Of a stretch of DNA of 64,000 nt, positions 17,937 to 25,905 are shown in pieces. The stretch's first letter is position 1, and every line of letters starts with the position of its first letter. A program made the translations under genes and the position numbers. The notes below the pieces were generated by a model. That model saw nothing but the letters and a program-made list of their open reading frames with translations, had not been told where the DNA came from and ran no database searches. Source of the DNA: an uncultured Acidobacteriota bacterium (GTDB taxonomy: Bacteria; Acidobacteriota; Blastocatellia; RBC074); contig CADECP010000023.1 of NCBI GenBank assembly GCA_902825875.1, forward strand, positions 1 to 64,000, in the 5' to 3' direction.

Positions 17937-19103
17937 ATGAAGATTGTCATTGACGCCACAGCCGCCATCAGCGGCGGCAAACTTTATCTGGAAAAACTGT
18001 TGCCGCAGTTGGCCGAAATCGAATCCGGCCACGAGTTCATCGTCTTTCACACGGGCGATCTTGATCGCTTAGCGGAAACAATTGCAGAGCGGCGAATCCG
18101 ATTTGTGCGTGCTTCGATTCCATTTTTGCGCGATGGGCAGTGGGCAGGAGCCAGCATCATGCGTGTGCTGTGGCGGAAATTCGTGCTGCCGATTCATTTG
18201 CGACGATTGCAGCCAGACGTGCTCTTTTCCAATTCCGGCACGGTTCCGTTGGCTAAACCGGCAAGGACTCGAACAGTGATTGCGCTTCACAACTGCATGC
18301 CGCTCGATGAGTCTTTGATTTCCGAAGAGCATTCGCTTGTGCGGCGTTTGCGGTTGCGAATGTTGCGGCGTCAGATGCAGCAATCGCTAGAGCTAGCAGA
18401 CGGTTCAATAGCTTTCAGCGAAGACACGCGCCGCAGAATTCGGGGCAACTTCGGCGAATTGCCTGGCGCGGTTTCTGTGATTCATCACGCGATTGATTGG
18501 GGCGAAAACCAACGTCTCACAACGGCGAATTTCGATGAGTTGCGACGGTTGGGCGTCAATCAACCTTACTTGATTTACGTTTCTCAGTTTCATCGTTATA
18601 AAAACGTTCCGCGCTTGCTTGACGCTTTCGCGCGAGTTGCAGCGAATCATCCGCAGTTACAATTGGCGTTGGTCGGAGCGATGGCCGACGGCGATTATCG
18701 GCGCGAAGTTGTAGAGATTATTCAGCGGCTGAATTTGATTGATCGAATTGTTGCGATTCCGGCGGCTCCGCGCGAACAATTGGTGGGGCTTTATCGAAAT
18801 GCGTTGGCTTTCGTTCAACCTTCGTTGGCTGAAACCTGTTCGTTTCCATTGTTGGAAGCGCTGGCGTTGGGAGTTCCGGCGGCGGCGGCGAATTCAACGG
18901 CGATGCCTGAAATGGCGGGCGAAGCGGCGATCTATTTTGACCCGCTGAATGTCGCTGAAATGGCAGACGTGATGGAGCGGTTGGTTTGGGACGAAGCTTT
19001 GCGCGGTGAACTCAGTCGCAAGGCAATCGAACAGGCGGCGAAATTCACTTGGGAAAAAACGGCTCGGCAGACGCTTCAGGTTTTTGAGCGGATCAATTCA
19101 TAA
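17937..19103 (+). CDS. Family 4 (GT-B) glycosyltransferase
   Basis: A 388-residue GT-B protein. The C-terminal Rossmann half carries LIYVSQFHRYKNVPRLLDAF (about 212-231), the usual start of Glycos_transf_1. The nucleotide-sugar site follows as FVQPSLAETCSFPLLEALALGVP (about 291-313), with the family's E-x7-E glutamates. It transfers a sugar to the growing lipid-linked unit in the cytoplasm. It diverges from the GT2-like gene and overlaps the convergent Uma2 gene by six bases at the 3' end. Confidence 0.9.
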   Translation: MKIVIDATAAISGGKLYLEKLLPQLAEIESGHEFIVFHTGDLDRLAETIAERRIRFVRASIPFLRDGQWAGASIMRVLWRKFVLPIHLRRLQPDVLFSNSGTVPLAKPARTRTVIALHNCMPLDESLISEEHSLVRRLRLRMLRRQMQQSLELADGSIAFSEDTRRRIRGNFGELPGAVSVIHHAIDWGENQRLTTANFDELRRLGVNQPYLIYVSQFHRYKNVPRLLDAFARVAANHPQLQLALVGAMADGDYRREVVEIIQRLNLIDRIVAIPAAPREQLVGLYRNALAFVQPSLAETCSFPLLEALALGVPAAAANSTAMPEMAGEAAIYFDPLNVAEMADVMERLVWDEALRGELSRKAIEQAAKFTWEKTARQTLQVFERINS

Positions 19104-19865
19104 ATCGCCGGGATCAATGCCGAGTTCGCGCAGTCGCGCGGATAACGCAGCAACTTTCTGCTCGGCTTGTTGTGCTCGCAACTGTTCACGTCGAGCCAAT
19201 CTTCTTTCTTCATCGGCGCGCATTCTTTCTTCATCGGCGCGCGTTCTTTCTTCATCGGCGCGCATTTGTTCTTGTATGGCGGCTTCTTCCGGGGTTGGAA
19301 CCAGTTCGCCGGATGGGTTGAAGTATCGCAATCTGCCGTCCAACACTCCCAGGTAAAGGCGCAATTTTTTTGACCACAGCCAGCCTTGTTCATTAGGAAG
19401 CATTTCTTCGTATTGGCCATCCACCAGGTGGAAGCCCGCAAATTCAAAAGATTCAGGGGAAAACCAGTAATACTCTGAGGTGCGAAAACGATCCTGGTAG
19501 ATTTCTTTTTTGATGGTGCGATCAATGTCTTTTGTGGTGGGGGAAAGCAATTCAAAAATGACATCTGGGTATTTACCGTCTTCTTCCCAGATTACCCAGG
19601 AATAGCGTGGGCGTCGTTCAGTGTTTAGGCAGATAAAAACATCCGGGCCGCGAAAATCATGAGTCTTCAATTGTTGGCGACTGAAATAAACGGTCAGGTT
19701 GACGCCAATGAAAAAATCGTCACGGTCTTGCCATAAAAATTCCAACGATTTTTCCAATATGACTGCCTGGCTGTGGTGTTGGCTGCTTTCCATTTCCGGC
19801 TCCTCGCTTTCAATGCAGGCTGCGCTTGGCATTAACTGCGCCAGTTTTCTTGCTGATGAAATCAT
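19098..19865 (-). CDS. Uma2 family protein (DUF820) with C-terminal charged coil (first copy)
   Basis: A 255-residue protein. The core (about 30-175) is the PD-(D/E)XK-like Uma2 domain: DFRGPDVFICLN, the catalytic-type strand PDVIFELLSPTTKDID, and a KKEIYQDRFRTSEYYWFSPE segment. After it a charged helix of about 70 residues contains three tandem copies of a seven-residue ADEERMR-like unit. The molecular role of Uma2 proteins is not established. It is close in sequence to the copy at 22163-22897. An extended -10-like TATAAT lies on this strand at 19933-19938. Confidence 0.85.
   Translation of the reverse strand: MISSARKLAQLMPSAACIESEEPEMESSQHHSQAVILEKSLEFLWQDRDDFFIGVNLTVYFSRQQLKTHDFRGPDVFICLNTERRPRYSWVIWEEDGKYPDVIFELLSPTTKDIDRTIKKEIYQDRFRTSEYYWFSPESFEFAGFHLVDGQYEEMLPNEQGWLWSKKLRLYLGVLDGRLRYFNPSGELVPTPEEAAIQEQMRADEERTRADEERMRADEERRLARREQLRAQQAEQKVAALSARLRELGIDPGDL
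19202..19264. repeat. Tandem repeat, three 21-bp units
   Basis: Units 19202-19222, 19223-19243 and 19244-19264 are identical except for one base in the last position of the second. They encode the repeated ADEERMR/ADEERTR heptads of the Uma2 coil, so unit-number change keeps the frame. Confidence 0.9.
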
Positions 19866-19932
19866 GTTGCCCTCGCTGTAAAAACTGATGAAGCGTCAGA
19901 AGCGACGCTGATTTGTTTGATTGACGCGGGCG

Positions 19933-19938
19933 ATTATA
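19933..19938 (-). promoter_or_regulatory. Putative -10 box of the first Uma2 gene
   Basis: TATAAT on the minus strand, 68 bases before the ATG, in a context (TGTATAATCGCCCGCGTCA) that resembles the one before the second Uma2 gene (TGTTATAATCCGCGCCGTCA, box at 22952-22957). No clear -35 was found. Confidence 0.45.
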
Positions 19939-19952
19939 CATTGCCGGAGTCA

Positions 19953-19983
19953 GGCTGAGAATTTGTTCAGCCTTCGGGTTTTT
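19953..19983 (+). terminator. Hairpin with T run upstream of the epimerase gene
   Basis: A 6-bp stem (19953-19958 with 19967-19972) with an 8-base loop is followed by TTCGGGTTTTT. No plus-strand gene lies close upstream, so it may be an attenuator in the epimerase leader or a weak terminator. Confidence 0.4.
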
Positions 19984-20024
19984 CTCAAGACGACTATGCT
20001 AATTTGTCGGCAGGAGGATTGATC

Positions 20025-21014
20025 GTGCAATTTGAAACGGCATTTACCGGTCGCCGAGTTTTAATTACCGGTGCGTTGGGCTTTATCGGCTCGAATCTGG
20101 CGCGGCGATTGGCGGAACTGGGCGCGCAGGTGTTGGCCGTGGACAGTTTGATTCCCGAATACGGCGGCAATCTGTTTAACATCGCGGGGTTGGAAGATCG
20201 AGTGCAAGTGAACATCTCCGATGTGCGCGACGCTCACAGCATGCGGTATCTGGTTCAAGGGCAGGATTATCTGTTCAATCTGGCCGGGCAAACCAGCCAC
20301 ATGGATTCGATGAACGATCCTGACGCCGATTTGGAAATCAACTGTCGCGCGCAGCTTTCGATCCTTGAAGCCTGTCGCAAATACAATCCGGCGATCAAAT
20401 TGGTGTTCGCTTCGACTCGGCAGCTTTACGGCAAACCGGATTATCTGCCGGTGGATGAAAAGCATCTGCTGCGCCCGGTGGACGTGAACGGCATCAACAA
20501 AATGGCTGGCGAGTGGTATCACATCCTGTACAACAACGTTTACGGCATTCGATCGTGTGCGCTGCGGCTGACGAATACTTACGGGCCGCGCATGCGAATC
20601 AAAGACGCTCGGCAGACGTTTCTGGGCGTGTGGATTCGGCTGGTCGTCGAAGGCAAACCGTTTGAAGTTTGGGAAGGGCATCAACTCCGCGATTTCACGT
20701 TTGTGGACGACGCCGTCGAAGCGTTTTTGTTGGCGGCGGTGAGCGAAGATTCCAACGGCGAGATTTTCAACTTGGGCGGCGAGTCGGTTGTCAGTTTGAA
20801 AGAGCTTGCCGATCTGGTGGTCGAAATGAACGGCGGAGGCGAATACCTGACGCGCAGTTACCCGGCGGATCGCAAGCGAATAGACATCGGCGATTATTAC
20901 GCAGACTTTGGGCGCGTTCATTCAACACTGGGCTGGCAACCGCGAACGAATTTGCGCGAAGGTTTGCGGCAAACTCTGGAATTTTATCGAGAGCATTTGG
21001 CGAAGTATTTGTAA
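20025..21014 (+). CDS. NAD-dependent epimerase/dehydratase (extended SDR)
   Basis: The 329-residue protein has the nucleotide-binding [14 protein letters not shown] (about 15-28) and an acidic strand AVDSL. The SDR serine region appears as [10 protein letters not shown] (about 126-135). The usual catalytic YxxxK is changed: the motif reads NGINKMAGE, so the Tyr position is Asn while Lys is kept. [11 protein letters not shown] and [14 protein letters not shown] are typical of sugar-nucleotide members. GTG 20025 is chosen because AGGAGG lies seven bases before it. It is 44 bases ahead of a DegT gene, suggesting a two-step conversion of a nucleotide sugar. Confidence 0.85.
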   Translation: MQFETAFTGRRVLITGALGFIGSNLARRLAELGAQVLAVDSLIPEYGGNLFNIAGLEDRVQVNISDVRDAHSMRYLVQGQDYLFNLAGQTSHMDSMNDPDADLEINCRAQLSILEACRKYNPAIKLVFASTRQLYGKPDYLPVDEKHLLRPVDVNGINKMAGEWYHILYNNVYGIRSCALRLTNTYGPRMRIKDARQTFLGVWIRLVVEGKPFEVWEGHQLRDFTFVDDAVEAFLLAAVSEDSNGEIFNLGGESVVSLKELADLVVEMNGGGEYLTRSYPADRKRIDIGDYYADFGRVHSTLGWQPRTNLREGLRQTLEFYREHLAKYL

Positions 21015-21058
21015 TTGGTGATTGGTCGTCGGTGGCTGGTGGTTGGTTGAGGAGGTTT

Positions 21059-22162
21059 ATGAATTTGGTTGTTCCACAAAGCGACCCGAAGGCAGGGTAT
21101 CTGACTCATCAAAGCGAGATTGATGAAGCCATTCGGCAAACGCTCGACAGCGGCTGGTACATTTTGGGCAAGCAGGTCGCGGCTTTTGAGCAAGCCTTTG
21201 CCGCTTACGTTGGCGTTGGGAATTGCGTCGGCGTGGCAAACGGAACCGACGCGATTGTGCTGGCTTTGCGAGCTTGCGGCATTGGCGCGGGCGATGCGGT
21301 CGTGACGGTTTCGCACACGGCGGTGGCTACGGTGGCGGCGATTGATCTGGCCGGAGCCGAGCCTTTGATGGTGGACATTGATCCGGCGACCTTCACCATC
21401 AGCCCGCAAGCCATCGAAGACGCGATCAAAAACTATCGCGGTTCATCGAAGATCAAAGCCATCATCGCTGTTCATTTGTACGGTCATCCGGCGGAGATGA
21501 CAGCGATTGGCGAACTGGCTAGGCGCTACGAATTGAAAGTTGTCGAAGATTGCGCGCAGGCTCACGGAGCGAAACTTGGCGAGCGGCGCGTTGGTTCCAT
21601 TGGCGATGTGGCGGCGTTCAGTTTTTATCCGACCAAAAATCTTGGCGCGCTTGGCGATGGTGGAGCGGTTGCGACAAATGATGCTGCGTTGGCGGAACGG
21701 CTGCGACTGTTGCGCGAATACGGCTGGCGCGAACGATACGTCAGCGAAATCGCAGGGATGAATTCGCGGCTGGATGAAGTGCAGGCGGCGTTGTTGCGTG
21801 TGAAGTTGAAATATCTGGATTCGGAAAATGAGCGGCGGCGGCAGATTGCGGCGGCTTATGACGAAGGTTTGAAAGCGAGCGGCCTGGTGTTGCCGAAATG
21901 CGTCGGCGACATTTCGCATGTTTATCACCAATACGTGGTGCGAAGCGGCGAGCGCGATGTGTTGAAAGATCGTTTGCGGGAAAAGGGAATCGGTGGGTTG
22001 GTTCATTACCCTGTGCCGGTTCATCGGCAACCGGCTTATCGGCATCGAGCGAGTGCGGCTTTGCCGATAACCGAACAAGCCGCGCGCGAAGTCTTAAGCT
22101 TGCCGATGTTTCCTCAACTGACTGACGAGCAAGTCGCACAAGTCATTCAGGCTTTGCTTTGA
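21059..22162 (+). CDS. DegT/DnrJ/EryC1/StrS sugar aminotransferase (second copy)
   Basis: A 367-residue fold type I PLP aminotransferase. [12 protein letters not shown] (about 60), [13 protein letters not shown] (about 162) and the PLP lysine in [14 protein letters not shown] (about 190) are all present. It differs from the first copy at 8340. The GGAGG site is three bases before the ATG. Paired with the SDR gene just upstream, it would aminate a keto-sugar nucleotide. It closes the glycan cluster; the next gene converges with no gap. Confidence 0.92.
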   Translation: MNLVVPQSDPKAGYLTHQSEIDEAIRQTLDSGWYILGKQVAAFEQAFAAYVGVGNCVGVANGTDAIVLALRACGIGAGDAVVTVSHTAVATVAAIDLAGAEPLMVDIDPATFTISPQAIEDAIKNYRGSSKIKAIIAVHLYGHPAEMTAIGELARRYELKVVEDCAQAHGAKLGERRVGSIGDVAAFSFYPTKNLGALGDGGAVATNDAALAERLRLLREYGWRERYVSEIAGMNSRLDEVQAALLRVKLKYLDSENERRRQIAAAYDEGLKASGLVLPKCVGDISHVYHQYVVRSGERDVLKDRLREKGIGGLVHYPVPVHRQPAYRHRASAALPITEQAAREVLSLPMFPQLTDEQVAQVIQALL

Positions 22163-22897
22163 TTACAACGAATCGGGATCAACGCCGAGCGCGCGTAATT
22201 TTTCAGCCAGCAAATCCGCACGTTGTTTCTGTTGTTCAGCACGTTGCTTTTCCTGATTAGCAAACAGTATTGCTCGTTCTTCGCCTTCTTCAGGAGTTGG
22301 CACAAGCGCGCCGTCGGCGGTGAAATAACGCAGCCTGTCGCCAGCCACGCCGATATAAAGTCCCAGCTTATCGCTCCACAGCCAACCGTGTTCGTCGGGT
22401 TCGATTTTGACGTAGCCTTCGTGGGGTAAGTGCCAACCGGCGAACTCCAAAGTGTCCACCGAAAACCAAAAGTATTCAGATGTTCGGAACCGCTCCTGAT
22501 AGATTTCCTTTTTGATTTTTCGATCAATCTCGGCGGTTGAATCCGACAACAATTCGATAATCACGTCCGGGTATTTGCCGCCCTCTTCCCAAACCACCCA
22601 CGAAGTTCGCGGGCGGCGTTCCGTGTTCAGCACAATGAAAATATCAGGGCCGCGAAAGTCATGAGTTTTCAGTTGGGCGCGGCTGAAGTAAATGCTCAGG
22701 TTGACGCCGATGAAAAAATCGTTGCGATCTTTCCACCAGCGTTCGAGCGATTTTTCCAAAATGACTGATTGTTCGTGGTGCAAAGAACTTTCCATTTCCG
22801 GCTCCTCGCTCAGCAATCGTGATGCGTCGGGCATCAAGGCTGCAATCTGTTCTCTGGTCGAAATCGGTGCGATTTGTTGTGCGGTGATGGCGGCCAT
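22163..22897 (-). CDS. Uma2 family protein (DUF820), second copy
   Basis: A 244-residue protein, colinear with the copy at 19098-19865 (shared EEPEMESS, FFIGVNLSIYFSRAQLKTHDFRGPDIFI, PDVIIELLSDSTAEIDR and QERFRTSEYFWFS). The acidic-strand core is intact. The C-terminus has a short glutamine/lysine-rich coil in place of the ADEER repeats. The two genes are probably recent paralogues. Its stop abuts the stop of the DegT gene. Function is unknown beyond the predicted nuclease-like fold. Confidence 0.85.
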   Translation of the reverse strand: MAAITAQQIAPISTREQIAALMPDASRLLSEEPEMESSLHHEQSVILEKSLERWWKDRNDFFIGVNLSIYFSRAQLKTHDFRGPDIFIVLNTERRPRTSWVVWEEGGKYPDVIIELLSDSTAEIDRKIKKEIYQERFRTSEYFWFSVDTLEFAGWHLPHEGYVKIEPDEHGWLWSDKLGLYIGVAGDRLRYFTADGALVPTPEEGEERAILFANQEKQRAEQQKQRADLLAEKLRALGVDPDSL

Positions 22898-22951
22898 TGC
22901 TTACCTCGCTAAATCGAATGTGCGTTCAATTGAATTGGTGTGACGGCGCGG

Positions 22952-22957
22952 ATTATA
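22952..22957 (-). promoter_or_regulatory. Putative extended -10 box of the second Uma2 gene
   Basis: TGT-TATAAT on the minus strand, 55 bases before the ATG at 22897. The flanking GC-rich word matches that upstream of the first Uma2 gene, which supports a conserved promoter. Confidence 0.45.
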
Positions 22958-23004
22958 ACACTGGCTGAAATCATCACTGCAAAACGTTTTGAAGGAGATA
23001 TGCA

Positions 23005-23970
23005 ATGAACCTGATTCAACGCCCGCGAAGATTGCGCCACACGGCTGCGATTCGAGAGATGGTGCGCGAAACGCGACTGTCGCCGTCCGATCTGATTTAT
23101 CCGCTGTTTGCCTGTCCGGGCGAAGGCGTTCGCCGCGAGATCAAATCAATGCCGGGCGTGTTCAATCTGTCGGTGGATGAACTGGTCAAAGAATGCCAAG
23201 CCGCTCGTGCGCTGGGCGTTCGTTCAATCATCGTTTTCGGTTTGCCGGAACAGAAAGACGAACAGGGAAGCGATGCTTTTGCCGAAGGCGGAATCATTCA
23301 GCGGGCGATTCGCGCCGTCAAACGCGAAGTCAAAGATTTGGTCGTCATCGCCGACACTTGTTTGTGCGAATACACTTCGCACGGCCATTGCGGGACGATT
23401 GTGGATAACGACGTTGAAAATGATTCGACGCTGGAAACTCTGGCGAAAACTGCTGTCAGTCAGGCTCAGGCAGGAGCCGACATCATCGCGCCTTCCGGAA
23501 TGATGGACGGAATGGTGGCGGCGATTCGCGGAGGTTTGGACGCGGCGGGCTTCGAGCAAACTCCGATTTTGTCTTACGCCGTGAAATACGCTTCGGCATT
23601 TTATGGCCCTTTCCGCGAAGCCGCCGACAGCGCGCCGCAATTCGGCGACCGGCGCAGTTACCAAATGGATCCGCCGAACATCCGCGAAGCTCTGCGCGAA
23701 GTCGAACTCGATGTTGAACAGGGCGCGGATATGTTGATGGTCAAACCCGCGCTGCCTTACCTGGATGTGATTCGTGCAGTCCGCGAACGATTCAACCTGC
23801 CGTTGGCGGCTTATCAAGTGTCGGGCGAATACGCTCAGATCAAAGCCGCCGGGCAGCTTGGCTGGATTGACGAAGAGCGTGTGATTATGGAATCTCTGAT
23901 TGCGGTCAAACGCGCCGGAGCGGATTTGATCCTGACTTACTTTGCAAAAGACGTAATTGAACGACTCTGA
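23005..23970 (+). CDS. hemB: Delta-aminolevulinic acid dehydratase (porphobilinogen synthase)
   Basis: The 321-residue enzyme condenses two 5-aminolevulinate molecules to porphobilinogen in tetrapyrrole synthesis. Both active-site lysines are visible, Lys194 in [15 protein letters not shown] and Lys247 in [12 protein letters not shown]. The metal site has three cysteines, Cys119, Cys121 and Cys129 in [14 protein letters not shown], which marks the zinc-dependent type. The length is typical. AAGGAGAT lies before the ATG. It stands alone between Uma2 genes with no other heme gene near it; the TonB receptor at 25906 might import heme, but that is only a possibility. Confidence 0.97.
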   Translation: MNLIQRPRRLRHTAAIREMVRETRLSPSDLIYPLFACPGEGVRREIKSMPGVFNLSVDELVKECQAARALGVRSIIVFGLPEQKDEQGSDAFAEGGIIQRAIRAVKREVKDLVVIADTCLCEYTSHGHCGTIVDNDVENDSTLETLAKTAVSQAQAGADIIAPSGMMDGMVAAIRGGLDAAGFEQTPILSYAVKYASAFYGPFREAADSAPQFGDRRSYQMDPPNIREALREVELDVEQGADMLMVKPALPYLDVIRAVRERFNLPLAAYQVSGEYAQIKAAGQLGWIDEERVIMESLIAVKRAGADLILTYFAKDVIERL

Positions 23971-23988
23971 TTTTTGGAGGTACTGACG

Positions 23989-24663
23989 ATGGCAACAGCA
24001 CAAGCAAAACTAATAACTCCATCGCCCAAAGCAAAATCTAAACACAGCACCTATTTGCCGGTGCGTGTTTTGCCGGAGATGCGCTACAACTTTTTCATCA
24101 CGATTGATGGGGAAGTGACCGAGCAGGATTTTGACAAACTGGTTCAACTGAACAGTGAAATGTGGTTTGAGCGAACGGCGAAAGGAGAGGTTGAAATTAT
24201 GCCCCCACCAAAAGGAGACACCGGAGCTAAAAATCACAAAATTGGTCTGCAATTAGGTGTGTGGACCGAGGAAGATGGAGATGGGGTGGCTTTTGATTCT
24301 TCTATGGGATTCAAGCTGCCAAACGGTGCAACCCGTTCACCGGATGCCTCGTGGGTTAGACGTTCCAGAATTGCAGAGTTGAGTCAAAAGCAGAAAAAGG
24401 AATACTTCCCGCTCTGCCCGGATTTTGTTCTTGAGCTACGCTCGGCCACTGACCGCATCAATCGGTTGAAAGAGAAGATGGAAGAATACATTGCCAACGG
24501 CGCTCAGTTGGGTTGGTTGATTGATCCGCAGGAACGGCGAGTTCACATTTATCGCCCCAATGCCGAAGTTGAAATTCTGGAAAGCCCGACCAGTGTTAGT
24601 GGCGATCCTGTCTTGCCCGGATTCGTTCTGAAGCTCAGCAAAATTTTTGACTCAGATTTTTAG
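23989..24663 (+). CDS. Uma2 family protein (DUF820), third copy
   Basis: A 224-residue Uma2-type protein of a different subgroup from the two minus-strand copies. It shows EIMPPPKGDTGAKNHKIG, the substrate-strand SPDASWVRRSRI, PDFVLELRSATDRINRLKEKMEEYIANGAQLGWLIDP and RRVHIYRP, which together are the classic Uma2 layout with the D-x(n)-ExR-type acidic residues. ATG 23989 follows GGAGGT; the frame also opens at a TTG (23974). It lies 18 bases after hemB and may be cotranscribed with it. Confidence 0.87.
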   Translation: MATAQAKLITPSPKAKSKHSTYLPVRVLPEMRYNFFITIDGEVTEQDFDKLVQLNSEMWFERTAKGEVEIMPPPKGDTGAKNHKIGLQLGVWTEEDGDGVAFDSSMGFKLPNGATRSPDASWVRRSRIAELSQKQKKEYFPLCPDFVLELRSATDRINRLKEKMEEYIANGAQLGWLIDPQERRVHIYRPNAEVEILESPTSVSGDPVLPGFVLKLSKIFDSDF

Positions 24664-24699
24664 GTTTGACAGAAATAGTTCAGTAGAAAGAGGAAAGTT

Positions 24700-25074
24700 A
24701 TGTTGCCGATCAGTGGAATTTATGAAGTCGCAATCAAGGTCAAAGACCTGGCAATGGCTGAAAAGTTTTACCGCGAAGTTTTGGATTTGGAAATTGGCAT
24801 CCGCGATGAAACTCGTAAGTGGCTGTTCCTTCGCGCGGGCGGCCAAGCAGGAATGATCGTCTTGCAGGAAGACAAAGACGGTTGGCAGAAGCAGCATTTC
24901 GCTTTCACCATCGCTGCAGCGGACATTGATCGAGCGGTGAGCGTGTTGAAAGAACGTGGCGTTGAAATTGACGGCCCGCATTTTCACGAATGGATGCCGG
25001 CGACTTCGATCTATTTTTCCGACCCGGATGGACACGACCTGGAATTATGCGCTCCGGCAGCACGAAGCGCATAA
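24700..25074 (+). CDS. VOC (glyoxalase/bleomycin-resistance fold) protein
   Basis: A 124-residue single VOC domain: IYEVAIKVKDLAMAEKFYREVLDLEIG, then HFAFTI (His about 67) and IYFSDPDGHDLELCAP with a Glu metal-ligand candidate near the end. The first-strand ligand position has Glu or Val in place of the usual His. VOC proteins range from dioxygenases to resistance proteins and this one cannot be assigned further. It is 36 bases after the Uma2 gene, with AGAGGAAAG before the ATG. Confidence 0.8.
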   Translation: MLPISGIYEVAIKVKDLAMAEKFYREVLDLEIGIRDETRKWLFLRAGGQAGMIVLQEDKDGWQKQHFAFTIAAADIDRAVSVLKERGVEIDGPHFHEWMPATSIYFSDPDGHDLELCAPAARSA

Positions 25075-25108
25075 GTGGCCGGAATTTGCTGAAAGTGTGC
25101 CATTGCAG

Positions 25109-25229
25109 GCAGAGAGTTCAGTCGTATGACAAAGTGATGACAATCGCCAAAAGCAATTCTGTTACTGTTGGTTTCAGTATTGCGAACTGGTGGCGATGTC
25201 GAACTGAAGTCTGAACTCTCTGCTTTTTT
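25109..25229 (+). ncRNA. Candidate structured RNA with long nested stem and T run
   Basis: The 121 bases hold four nested helices. The outer one is 13 perfect pairs (25109-25121 with 25211-25223). Next comes a 10-pair helix with one bulge (25139-25149 with 25191-25200), then 5 pairs (25153-25157 with 25179-25183) and 4 pairs (25164-25167 with 25175-25178) around a 7-base loop. Six T follow directly at 25224-25229. No ORF fits. It lies between convergent VOC and msrA genes, so it might be an unusual terminator, an sRNA or a miniature palindromic element. Confidence 0.5.
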
Positions 25230-25241
25230 GCGTTTGCAGAG

Positions 25242-25784
25242 TCATTTTTTCAATTTTGCCAAAAACTTTTGACGGGCTTTGGCGACTTTCGGGGCGACAA
25301 CGGCCATGCAATACGGCTGGTAAGGATTGTTGGCGAAATAATCCTGGTGGTAATCCTCCGCCGGGTAAAACATCGGAGCAGCCGTCATTTCGGTGACAAT
25401 CGGATTGCTCCAAATACCAGAAGCCGTCAATTCGGCGATGACCTGTTCGGCGACGGTTCGCTGTTCGTCGGAGTGATAGAAAATCGCCGAACGATACTGC
25501 GACCCAACATCAGCGCCTTGCCGATTGAGCGTCGTAGGATCGTGAATGGTGAAAAACACTTCCAGCAATTCTTTGAAGGTAATCGTTTGCGGATCGAAGG
25601 TGATTTGAACGACTTCGGCGTGGCCGGTGTCTTCGTAACAAATCTGTTTGTAAGTCGGGTTCACTGTGTGGCCGCCCATATAACCTGAGATGACTTTTTC
25701 AACGCCGCGAAGTTCGACGAAGACGGCTTCCAAACACCAGAAACAACCGCCTGCCAATGTTGCAATCTGTTTGTTGTTTTCCAT
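25242..25784 (-). CDS. msrA: Peptide methionine sulfoxide reductase A
   Basis: A 180-residue enzyme with the active-site motif GGCFWC (catalytic Cys14) near the N-terminus. SGYMGGHTVNPTYKQICYEDTGHAEVV and DPTTLNRQGADVGSQYRSAIF are highly conserved MsrA blocks. It reduces S-methionine sulfoxide in oxidised proteins. There is no signal peptide, so it is cytoplasmic. No MsrB domain is fused. On the minus strand a TGCTATCAT word lies only a few bases before the ATG and could be an extended -10 giving a very short leader. Confidence 0.96.
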   Translation of the reverse strand: MENNKQIATLAGGCFWCLEAVFVELRGVEKVISGYMGGHTVNPTYKQICYEDTGHAEVVQITFDPQTITFKELLEVFFTIHDPTTLNRQGADVGSQYRSAIFYHSDEQRTVAEQVIAELTASGIWSNPIVTEMTAAPMFYPAEDYHQDYFANNPYQPYCMAVVAPKVAKARQKFLAKLKK

Positions 25785-25905
25785 AACCGGGATGATAGCA
25801 CGACGAATTCGTGCGTTTGGTGACAGTCAAATCAAGTGGCGTCACCGCATTTCCCCGAAGATGAAACATTGATTGAAGAATTCGAGAAGGAAGGAAAAAA
25901 GGAAA

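Noticed and set aside
19202-19264. Possible CRISPR array
   Set aside because: The repeat units are contiguous with no spacers, lie within a coding coil and number only three.
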